Assembly: GCA_009801015.1 (NCBI GenBank)
Contig: VHZZ01011498.1
Location: forward strand, 8,159-28,850
Length of the DNA stretch: 20,692 bases
Reading direction: 5' to 3'
Source: Silene noctiflora
Taxonomy: Eukaryota; Streptophyta; Magnoliopsida; Caryophyllales; Caryophyllaceae
The notes under the pieces were generated by a model. It searched no databases and had not been told where the DNA came from. It worked only from the letters and a program-made list of their open reading frames with translations. The first letter of the stretch is position 1. Every line of letters starts with the position of its first letter. This document shows, piece after piece, positions 1-8,572 of this stretch. Both the position numbers and the translations under genes were made by a program.

Positions 1-1279
1 CACTTGAGGAAGATGACTTAGGTTCTTGAATGTAGTACACCCTAGAATTAGAGCCTCCCCCATGAGACTTCTTCCCCTCTCCATACTTTTTCTCCATCTT
101 AAGATCTTCAACCTCTTTTGTCAAGGCCTCCAACTTAGCCTTAAACTCAAAATCCGCCCTTAAAGAACTAGACCCTTCACTCCGATGGTCATTATCCCTA
201 GAATAACTACTTTCCATCTCGGAGATATTTTGGATCATCTCCGTGATTTCCGCATTATTCATTTTGTCAAAATTTCCACCCGAAGCCGCCACAATCATGT
301 CCCGAAATCGTTGCTTAAGAGTTTGGAAGAATGTTTGTGTAGTCATCCATTTTGGGATGCCATGATGTGGACAAGAGGAGAGTAAATCCCTAAATCTCTC
401 ACAAGCTTCACTTAGAGATTCCATGGGTCTTTGCTTGAACGTTTGAATCTCGTGTCTTATTCTTGCGGTCTTTGATGGTGGGTAAAACTTGTTGATGAAA
501 GCCTTAGATAAAGCCTCCCAAGTAGTAAATGTNNCCNGATCATGANAATTCAACCATTTCTTTGCATTNTCTTTTAAGGTCAATGGAAAGAGCATTAGAA
601 GCATTTTCTCCTCCGTCACCCCGTTGTTCTTTATCGTACCCGCTTTCTCCTTAAAGGAAGTCAAGTNTTGATGGGCATCNTCATTCTTCATGCCATAGAA
701 CGTATCTTGTTGCATATAGGTAATGACGTGGTGACGCAATTCGAAATTGTTGGGAGCAAGAGCCCCGTAGTTGATAGCNGAGTAAGACCTATTAGGGTCC
801 GGCCTATTGTAGTAACCCACAGGATGATCATCCATATCGTCGGCTTGGTTGTGATGTATTAGATTTTCTCTTGGTGATTGGGGTGGTGTAGAATTTGGTG
901 AGATGTGAGGGGAGTGGTTTGGTGAATGATGTTGGTGAGGTNGTATTTCGATGATTGGAATTTGTGAGTTGAGGGTGGAGGTNGAGGGGTTGATGTATAT
1001 GGTATCTATTGTGGAAGATGGGGGGCTATATGGTTGGTTAACAATGGGTGGAGAACCTCTCAATGCCGACAAAGCCAATCTCCTCCTTGCCCGGAATGTC
1101 TTCTCAATCTCACGATCAAGAGGGAAAAGAGGCCCGATTCGACACTTACTCATGCACTTGAAAAGAGAAGATCAAAAGTCCTAATGCAAAGATGCAATAG
1201 GACAAAGGAAGAAAACAAACAACAAATAAAAAGAACTAAGCCTAAACAATCAAACAACTAATCTTATCCAACTTCGCCG

Positions 1280-1297
1280 TCCCCGACAACGGCGCCA
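1280..1297 (-). other. Primer binding site, tRNA-Asp type
   Basis: On the minus strand the sequence TGGCGCCGTTGTCGGGGA follows the LTR after a short AGTTTT spacer. It is complementary to the 3' end of plant tRNA-Asp apart from one base. This is the usual primer site of Athila/Tat-type plant elements and fixes the orientation and the LTR boundary. Confidence 0.85.
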
Positions 1298-1303
1298 AAA
1301 ACT

Positions 1304-2947
1304 TGTTGAGAGATTTAAATTTATACCTCGCAAGTGGACGAGTGATCGTCGTAGTATTGCGAGGGTCGAACCCAAGGGACGGTAGTTGGATTCTAAGATA
1401 AGTTGCTAACTATCTGGTTTAGTTCACACAAAGGGAGAGGTATTGTAATGAAGGCAATTCTAGCATGCAAACTACGATAAACAAAGGTAAATAAGCAATA
1501 ACTAAAACGATTTATCAATAGAGGAAATGAACTAGGATGCAAGGGTTCACCAAAGTGATGCAAATGGCGAAAATAGGCATAGACTAAGAGCTATCCGGGT
1601 TGATAACCAAAGGAGATCTAATCTCTCGATGTAAATCTCACAATCAGTTTAAGGTTGATTAACTTACTCATTTAACCGACCCAACCCCACAATTTGTTGA
1701 TTAATCCTATAACAAGTCAAGCTACCCACCCAACAAGTTGATAGATAGAGGAAATNGTCCAAATTACTCATTTAGGCATGTCATCAAACACTATGTGAGC
1801 ATAACAAATTGCAAAGAAGAACAAACCAAGAATTACCCTTAATCTATGCCAAAGCACCTCTAAACAATCACAAAGGCTCCCCCTTTCATCCTAGAAAGGG
1901 AACTACTCACATATAATCAAAACAAACATAGCTAAATATATAAAAGATGAAAAATTGACATGATAAACACAAAGATAGAACAAAGATGAACAAGGAATGT
2001 AAATAAATGACAAATAAAACAACTTAGAGGAGAAATGATACCAAAAGATTGAAACTTGGATTGAATTAAGAAAGATCTTCACAATTCTTCAAATACAACC
2101 CAATAATAAGAACATTACTAAGACAAACTAGATTTCTAAGCTAAATTACTAAAGGATTAAGTCTTAATTAGGGAATGATTAAGGATGTGATTAAGGGAAC
2201 TTGCATAAACTAGGCTAAAACTCTATATCTAGGTTTGTGTGTCTAAAAATACAATTAAAGGGAGTATTTATATGTTGTTGCAAAAAATGGGTCAAAGGAC
2301 TAAAATGGGCCTCGAAATGTCTTCAGTGTGTCCCAGCCGGTCAACCGGCCGCCGGTGGTCATAGAGGCTGGGAGTCTCCTGATTTAATTTGCCATATTTG
2401 AAGTCTTCAGGTGTGCACAGCCGGTCACCCGGCTACCGGTGGCCTGACCGGCTGGGAGATCTTGACCAAGTTTGATTTCTTCGTTGACTTTCTTCATCAT
2501 TAAGTGTGCACGGCCGGTGGACCGGCCGCCGGTTCCCTTCCCGGCTGGGAACTTTCTTATTCATTTTGCACATTTTCTTCAACTCTTCAATCCTCCTGCA
2601 CTCCCAGCCGGCTGACCGGCCGCCGGTGGCCTACCGGCTGGGACTCCTTCATGAATCTTCAAATCTTCTAAGTGCAGGGATCCTCAGCCGGCTGGACGGC
2701 TGCCGGTGACCTACCGGCTGGGAACCCCATTTCAGCAATTTCCTCTTCTTTCCTTCTAAGTTCCGAAACAGGCCCTTTGGCTCCTATTTCCTCGATTTCC
2801 GCGCCAATTCCTGCAAGGCGAGACGGACAGTCATAGTATGAGAAATAGGGGGACAAAAATGCACATAAGGGCACGCAAATCCGTGTGAGACGGTTCAAAA
2901 ATAGGAAGAAAAGAATAGGAAAATGAGACTAAATCAAACACTTATCA
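1304..2947 (-). repeat. 5' LTR of the left Athila-like element
   Basis: This 1644-bp LTR begins TGATAAGTG and ends CAACA when read on the minus strand, so it has the canonical TG...CA termini. The inner end lies six bases from the primer binding site. A TATA motif (TATAAATA on the minus strand, 2272-2265) marks a likely transcription start in its middle. Between 2332 and 2723 lie five GC-rich hairpin-like units. The outer flank would give a target duplication GTGCT (2948-2952), but its partner is outside the window. The LTR in the far right of the window starts with nearly the same bases (TGATAAGTGC). Confidence 0.8.
2332..2723. repeat. Array of five GC-rich hairpin-like units inside the left LTR
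   Basis: Five related units start near 2332, 2416, 2509, 2603 and 2682, so the spacing is roughly 79-94 bp. Each is about 40 bp, opens with a form of CAGCCGG, has CCGGC-YGCCGG in its middle, and closes with CCGGCTGGGA or a decayed form of it. The ends of a unit are complementary, so each can fold back. The spacers between units are AT-rich and unlike one another. The array lies on the U3 side, upstream of the LTR's TATA motif. Confidence 0.75.
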
Positions 2948-3066
2948 GTGCTAGACCTATAACACTAGTAATGGTGAGAATACTCAAGACCTATTGAATA
3001 TTACTCGGGCTAAAGCTTGATTGCGTCAAACTCTAACGATTTGGATCGAACGCATCGATCTCGAAT

Positions 3067-3073
3067 TATAAAT
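3067..3073 (+). promoter_or_regulatory. Putative TATA box of the truncated GDSL gene
   Basis: TATAAAT lies about 135 bp before the ATG at 3206, a normal plant spacing for a TATA box plus 5' leader. The Athila-like LTR ends only about 120 bp further upstream. No transcript evidence is available. Confidence 0.45.
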
Positions 3074-3205
3074 GAACCCACCTCGTCTCCTTTGTTAGTG
3101 TAGCAACTTCAGCGGGTTTTATAGGATTTCTAATTGGGTAATTGGGTTTTCTGGTACTATTATTACAGTACTACTACATACAATAAATTTAAACAAATCT
3201 CAAAA

Positions 3206-3420
3206 ATGTCGTTTTTGTACTATAATCATGACCATGGAGTAAGTTTAATCATGATTTTCGTTGTATCAACTAGTTTGATAGTGTCAATAACCAAATGCGA
3301 GGATCAATCTTTTGGTGCTTCATTTATATTTGGAGACTCGTTGATTGATGCAAGGAACAATAATTACCTAACCACTTTGTCTAAGGCTAATTCACCTCCT
3401 AATGGTATTGATTTTGGCGT
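3206..3420 (+). pseudogene. GDSL esterase/lipase, 5' fragment only
   Basis: From the ATG at 3206 the reading frame gives a hydrophobic segment (about residues 13-28, VSLIMIFVVSTSLIVS), a likely signal peptide. Then come SFGASFIFGDSLIDA and NNNYLTTLSKANSPPNGIDF. The FGDSL block holds the nucleophile serine of plant GDSL esterases/lipases, which are usually secreted proteins of about 350-380 residues. After about 70 residues the similarity stops: the expected continuation (GRFTNGRT block and later catalytic Asp/His) is not seen here or elsewhere in the window. The frame runs on with unrelated Gly-rich residues to 3514. A cryptic intron at this point is possible but would not fit the family's usual first exon. 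I read it as a truncated, non-functional copy. Confidence 0.8.
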
Positions 3421-3650
3421 TTTTAAATTGTCAAATTGGGGTTTCTGGGATTTAGGAGTGGTGTTCGATGAGGAGGGTGGCGCTGGGGTGGCAGGTGGTG
3501 CAAGGGTGAAGTGATAATGAATTGAAAAATTTATGGGTGAGGTGAGAGAAAGGGATGTGGAAAGGGTGGTTAAGGATGATATGGGTGATTAAGTTTGGTT
3601 CAAGTATCCCAAACCTACATGAACCCTAGTTTGTTAAATTGTTTTCGTCC
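3421..3650. other. Unassigned stretch between the GDSL fragment and the LINE
   Basis: This G-rich sequence (many GGTGG, GGGTG and GATGA words) has no recognisable protein or element. It may be filler joined to the GDSL fragment during the rearrangement that removed the rest of that gene. Confidence 0.4.
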
Positions 3651-4630
3651 TTTTTTTTGATAAAATGTAAGTATTATATCAAAAGACGGAAGTTGTCCAT
3701 ACAACGGAAACTAGAGCCATTACTTCAACAATCGAAACTGGGCGCACTCCTACTCAAAACAATTGAAACTGGTCCAAACCATCTCATAGCAAAACAAAAA
3801 CAAAAATAAATAGAAGGCATTTGACGCCCTATCATCTTCCTTATCCAACAAAACCAGATCTGAAGATAGTGTGTTCTCTTCAAATCAGAAACCATCACTT
3901 CCTGCTCAGACAATCAATTCTCCATTCCAATCAAATGACGGATCCAATTTTTTTCATTTTCCGGAGCCATTTTATAGAAACCCCTTATTCGGAGTTTCAG
4001 TTCTTCAACAATGGCGGTCGATACTTTCCAAGGATGAAGAAGACTGTGTTCATATTTGCTCAAGTTCCTTTACATGATAAATACATGCATTAAGTACCGC
4101 ATTTATCACATCTATCTTGATTTCTAACCCTCCCCTTCTCAATCTCCATTCATGGATGTCATGAGTAGGAATGAGGACTCCAATCCATTGCCCCGCAAGC
4201 TTTATCACCTCCTTGTTGTATACACATGCAAAGAATAAATTTTCTCTGCTTTCAGAACTTTGACAAATGCAGCAGGTATCGTATGTACTTATGCCCAACT
4301 TATGAAGTTTGTCTTTAGTGTTCATATTCTTGTGTTGATAAATCCATGCCATGAAAGCATGCTTAGGTAGACACCATTTAGTCCAGATCATTCTATGCCA
4401 ATTAACTTTCACTCCTTTTTCCCTTATGTGGTTGTACCCTTTTGCAATTGAGTACTCCTGACTTGCTTCATTACTCCAATGATTTTGCTAATATACCTCT
4501 TTGAAGGTTTCTTTAACCTGGCATATTTTCCTCTAATACCAACTAGAGGAATTTGAAGGAGTATAAGTAAGCCAGACTTGGTTCTTAATATAAATTGTTT
4601 TCCATCCAACCCAAAATGATAAATATTTTA
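3651..4630 (-). mobile_element. L1-type LINE, 5'-truncated 3' end
   Basis: On the minus strand, about 4412-4050 encodes the zinc-binding domain that follows plant L1 reverse transcriptases (zf-RVT, PF13966). Visible blocks are CLPKHAFMAWIYQHKNMNTK and TCCICQSSESRENLFFAC, with the expected Cys pairs. Upstream, 4609-4424 looks like the stretch between RT and this domain. The element ends in an A tract (T8 at 3651-3658 on the plus strand), preceded by a TTTTATC-type ending usual for plant L1 3' ends. The reverse transcriptase and endonuclease are absent, so the copy is 5'-truncated and inactive. Its upstream border with the chromovirus is uncertain by about 20 bp. No clear target duplication was found. 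Confidence 0.75.
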
Positions 4631-6867
4631 TTTTCTAACATTATTGGTCAAGAAAAAAGATGATGACACATGGAGATTATGTGTGGATTATAGGGAACTA
4701 AATAAAAACACTGTCAAGGACAAATTTCCTATTCCAGTTATTGAAGAATTATTGGATGAACTACATGGATTCACTATATTTTCCAACATTGATTTAAGGC
4801 CTGGCTACAGGCAAATCAAAATGCATCTTTGGATATTGACAAAACTGCCTTTAGAACTCATGAAGGCTACTATAAGTTTCTAGTAATGTCATTCTTTGGT
4901 ATGGTGTAGTAAGCAAACCCTTTACCAATTTATTGAAGAAAAATGCTTTTAATTGGGATTCAGAGGCTTTAAGTGCATTCTAAAAGCTTAAGTAGGCCAT
5001 GACTAATGCACTTGTGTTGGCTCTATCTGACTTAAACAAAGAGTTTACCGTTGAAACAGATGCATCTGATGTGAATATGGGGTTGTGCTTACCCAAGATG
5101 GCCATCCAATAGCTTACATTAGCAAAGCCTTTTCATCCAAAGCAAGATCACTCTCAACTTATGACAAAGAGTTACTAGTTGTCATCTTTGTTGTGAATAA
5201 ATGGAAGCCTTAATTGATTGGGAGGCATTTCAGAATAAAGACTGATCACTTTAGCTTGAAATATATCTTGGAGCAAAATATCACCACTCCTTTTCAAAGT
5301 AAGTCTTTATCTAAACTTTTGGGGAGGGATTATGAGATTCTTTACAGGAAAGGGCTGGAAAATCATGCTTATGATGCCTTATCAAGGGTAACATGTGATC
5401 AATTAATGACTATGATAATTTATCATTTACATACTAATCTAGTTGACATTATACATAAGAGTTGGGAGCTTGATTCCTACTTCCAATTTGTAATTAAGCA
5501 ACTCAAGGATGAAAAACCTCAAGGTAAGTTTAAGTGGAAAAATGAAGAATTAAGAAGGAAAGCCAAACTTGTGGTGGGTACAAATGTAACAGCAAGGAAA
5601 AAAAATTATTTCTTCAATGCATGATACCCCATTGGGAGGTCATTTTGGAGTTCAAGCCACAGTTAAGACGATTAAAAATTTGTTTTACTGAAGACATATG
5701 CAAAGGGGGGTGAGAAATTACGTTAAGCAATGTGGGATTTGTCAAAGGTATAAACCTATTCTTCAACAGCCATCTGGTCTATTACAACCTTTTCCCATTC
5801 CTGGAACTATTTAGGTTAATATTTCCATGGATTTCGTGAAAGGTTACCCAAGTCACAAGGCAGGGATATAAATTTTGTTGTGGTTGATAGGCTGAGCAAA
5901 TATGCTCACTTCCTACTGTTAAGCCATCCATTTACTGCCACAATTGTTGCACATCTGTTCCTGGACCAAATCTTCAGACTCCATGAATGCCCTAGTCTAT
6001 TGTGAGCGATAGCGATAATATCTTCTTTACTAATTTCTGGCAGGAATTATTTCGTTTGCAGCAAGTTGATCTTTTGATGTCCACAGCTTACCATCCCTAA
6101 ACTAATGGACAGACAGAGGTGGTCAATAGGTGTTTGGAGGGCTATCTGAGGTGCATGGTAGGGGAGCAACCTAAAAAGTAGGCCAAGTGGATTGCATTGG
6201 CTGAATGGTGGTACAATACTACCTTTCACTCTGCTGCTCGGGCTACTCCATATGAAATAGTGTATGGGTAGACTCCAGCTATACAGGTTCCTTATGTTTT
6301 AGGAGATAGCAAAGTAGAAGATGTTGATAGGAGTTTAAAATCATGACAATATTCTATTGAGATGCTTAAGTTTCACCTCAAAAGAGCCCTGATAGGGGAA
6401 GGGTAGGGAGATAATTGCAGGTAAGAGATATGGCTTACTGTGAAACTCCAACCATATAGGCAGCAATCTATGGCTCATAGGACTTGTGCTAAACTATCTC
6501 CTAAGTACTATGGCCCATTTCTAGTGATAGCCAAGGTTGGACAGGTAGCTTATAGGCTTGATCTTCCTGCACAAGCTAAGATCCATCTTATCTTTCATAT
6601 TTCATTGTTAAGGAGGTACGAGACACCAGTACCGAATGTCATTTCTCTACTGAAGGTGGATGATCTGCAGCAAATCAGGGTTGAACTGGTAGAAATTTTG
6701 AATGGGAAATTGGTCAAAAAAAAAGGTAACACTGAAGTTAGTTTATGTCTTGGTAATATGAGCCAACTCTACAGAGGCAGATGCAACTTCGGATTCATAT
6801 GATGACAGGATGAGGGCGAGGTTTCCAAATTTCAGCTTGGATTCAGCATGAGGACAAGCTGATTGTT

Positions 6868-6880
6868 AAGGGGAATGGAT
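6868..6880 (+). other. Polypurine tract of the chromovirus
   Basis: AAGGGGAATGGA lies directly before the LTR start and follows a GAGGACAAGCT segment, a common 3' landmark of plant chromoviruses. It supports the plus-strand orientation and the LTR boundary. Confidence 0.65.
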
Positions 6881-7182
6881 TGTTATGATCGTAATAGAGA
6901 CAGATCACTTCCAGCTAACGGAATAACAAACTGAGCTGTAATAAGAAAATTGTCGGGGAAAAACTGTTGCATAGGATGAAGTGTATAAATATAGTAAGCA
7001 CTGCATTTTCTAATTAGCTTTCGATCATTCGTGTAATTACGGTTTATCTCTCTATAATCTTTCTCGTTGTAATCTTTCCACAACAATTCATCAATAAAAT
7101 ACCTAATTCGATTCCCTTCTCAATTTAGGGTTTCTTATTGTATTTTTAGGGTTTCTCGATTAATTCCCGATCCCTTATATCA
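6881..7182 (+). repeat. 3' LTR of the chromovirus (~302 bp)
   Basis: It starts TGTTATGATC after the polypurine tract and ends TTATATCA, giving TG...CA termini. TATAAATA at 6984-6991 is a plausible promoter. With no 5' LTR in the window, the right boundary rests on the terminal CA only and could be off by some bases. Confidence 0.6.
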
Positions 7183-8120
7183 AAGTGTCGAGTGTTATTA
7201 GCATATGTTGACATAAACAATTAGTCTTCGCCATCTTTGTAATTAAGGTTTGTGCAATGCTTATTTGTACTCGTTACCATAGATACTTTTACCAAAACCA
7301 AGTCATTTTACTCATGTGAGACAAGTTGTTTCACTAAAAATTAGTGAAAAACAAAATTCTGTAAATTGGGGGATCGCGCACCTTGGCGCGCGGTCCACCT
7401 AACTAGTTACTACAAATATACGAGTAGCCATATTCTCCAATAGTTAAAATCTATCTACTTGAGAGTTGAGAGACTTACTCCATATAGAGAATCATATCTA
7501 TGTTACTAGACGTGTAAAATATTTCACGTTGTTTGGAACTAGTAAAAAGTTTGTTTCATTTGTGAAAATGAAGTGCTACTTAACCCGTTTTGATTTTAAG
7601 ACAAAGCTAACGAGTGTCTAGGACATTACACTTAACTTTCTAACCCTTGAGCACCATTCAACTTTTTATAAAGATGGGAGTTATATAATGTCCAAGTCAG
7701 ATTACCCAAGCAGTCACGTTTGGTTCTAGGGTGTCGATTGGTCTGTAGCTCATTTGAGAGAAAGGTTCCCATTCCACGCCCAACGGACAAGGCCATTATT
7801 GTCATTACTAATTTGAACAAAGGGCCCAAAATACATCGCTTGCATTCGGTTCTAAGTTCTTGTCCTCACAGGCTACATTAGCAGGTTGGGACACGGAACA
7901 CAAAGTTTTGATTCAATGCCGAAAATCAAACTTTTGTTGGTTGTTACTCCAAGCTTCAAACCCTTCAATACATAGCGGGTTATTGCAAAGGCGGTATCTG
8001 ATGTGTCTGGTGCAATACCTGCAATCAGGCCGCTATAACAGATTCCAAGATCAAGGGTAAAACCAATTATGCCAATGGGTTATTGCCAGAAGATCAATTT
8101 CAAAGGTGTACAAGTAGTGT
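7183..8120. other. Unassigned intergenic sequence
   Basis: I see no gene here. It holds a perfect 9-bp inverted repeat with a 3-base loop at 7329-7349 (TTTCACTAA/TTAGTGAAA), a GC-rich patch near 7373-7393 (GCGC words) in otherwise AT-rich DNA, and only short chance reading frames. Parts may be decayed transposon, but none is recognisable. Confidence 0.5.
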
Positions 8121-8240
8121 ACAACAACATTTTGCCGCAGTACCTCAAGGGCTTCTGCACATTTCGAGATAAGGGGGACGTGCACAGCCTTACTCTTGTG
8201 CTAGGAACACAAAGAGGCTGTTTCCGAATGACTCGAGACG
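8121..8240 (-). mobile_element. Decayed tRNA-related SINE-like remnant
   Basis: On the minus strand the order is a degraded B-box-like CGAGTCATTCGG, AACAGCCTCTTTGTG, a short ACACAAG-type segment, AAGGCTGTGCACGT, CCCCCTTATC, and a TGTTGTTGT tail. This order is the one I know from widespread plant SINE-like repeats with a (TTG)n end. The copy is short and diverged, and the A box is not seen. It lies downstream of the MKK6 stop codon, in the same orientation as that gene, so it could be part of its 3' UTR or beyond it. Confidence 0.5.
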
Positions 8241-8572
8241 AATATTGAGTCAAGAAATGCATTAACTGATTTTTCACAATACAAAGCACAACCAGTTTAG
8301 TGAACCACTTTGCTTATTCCATCATAATCAAGAATCAAAGTGCAACGACTATTTGATTCCAATGGAATTGGAATGAATCACTTGTAAAGGTGTACTGAGG
8401 GGAAAAACAAGCACTGTAACTTCAGAATGTAGAAACAGGCACTGTCCTCAGAATGATACATTAAAATGATCACTATGACTCGAAATTCTCACTTGCTCTT
8501 CAAATAACCTTACGAAATTAGAAGTCCTGATGGTAGTACATTTTACAATGTTACATGTGGACTGAAAGGAAA
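8241..8572 (-). other. Region just downstream of the MKK6 stop codon (3' UTR expected)
   Basis: The sequence is AT-rich with no reading frame of note. The 3' UTR of the kinase should lie here. A near-canonical polyadenylation hexamer (AATAAG on the minus strand) occurs near 8310, but the true cleavage site cannot be told from sequence. Confidence 0.4.

Larger units (their letters stand above)
1..2947 (-). mobile_element. Athila-like Ty3/gypsy element, 5' end (gag + PBS + 5' LTR), cut by the window edge
   Basis: Read on the minus strand the order is LTR (2947-1304), primer binding site (1297-1280), leader, then gag from about 1153 to the window edge. The gag part shows a start typical of Athila gag (DREIEKTFRARRRLA), a core with blocks like TEEKMLLMLFPLTL and PPSKTARIRHEIQTFKQRP, and a block like CPHHGIPKW. 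These resemble the retrotransposon gag family (PF03732) of plant Ty3/gypsy elements. The primer site matches the 3' end of plant tRNA-Asp, as in Athila/Tat elements. Pol and the 3' LTR lie outside the window, so completeness cannot be judged. Several ambiguous bases (N) fall in the gag part. Family level is recognised from motifs; the Athila label is inference. Confidence 0.85.
4640..7182 (+). mobile_element. Chromovirus-type Ty3/gypsy element, 3' half, broken (Reina-like?)
   Basis: Domains in pol order are visible. Reverse transcriptase lies at about 4640-4960 ([35 protein letters not shown]). RNase H follows at about 5000-5400, with the RNase H/integrase linker. Integrase spans about 5620-6400 (an N-terminal zinc-binding segment and a core with MDFVKG). 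A C-terminal GPF-type segment with HISLLRRYE lies at about 6440-6640, and a chromodomain-like tail at about 6680-6790. A polypurine tract and a short LTR close it. The 5' LTR, gag, protease and the start of RT are missing, and the coding part is interrupted many times (at least half a dozen), so it is an old fossil. The short LTR and chromodomain suggest a Reina-like chromovirus; the lineage is inference. Confidence 0.85.

Noticed and set aside
2332-2723. Evenly spaced GC-rich palindromic units that resemble a CRISPR array at first glance.
   Set aside because: The units diverge from one another, the genome is plant, the spacing varies by 15 bp, and they lie within an LTR.
3821-4093. Plus-strand frames over the LINE region.
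   Set aside because: They are antisense to the LINE tail and lack any recognisable motif.
7600-8060. Possible exons of a second gene left of MKK6.
   Set aside because: Short frames on both strands without conserved blocks; no splice-consistent model could be made.
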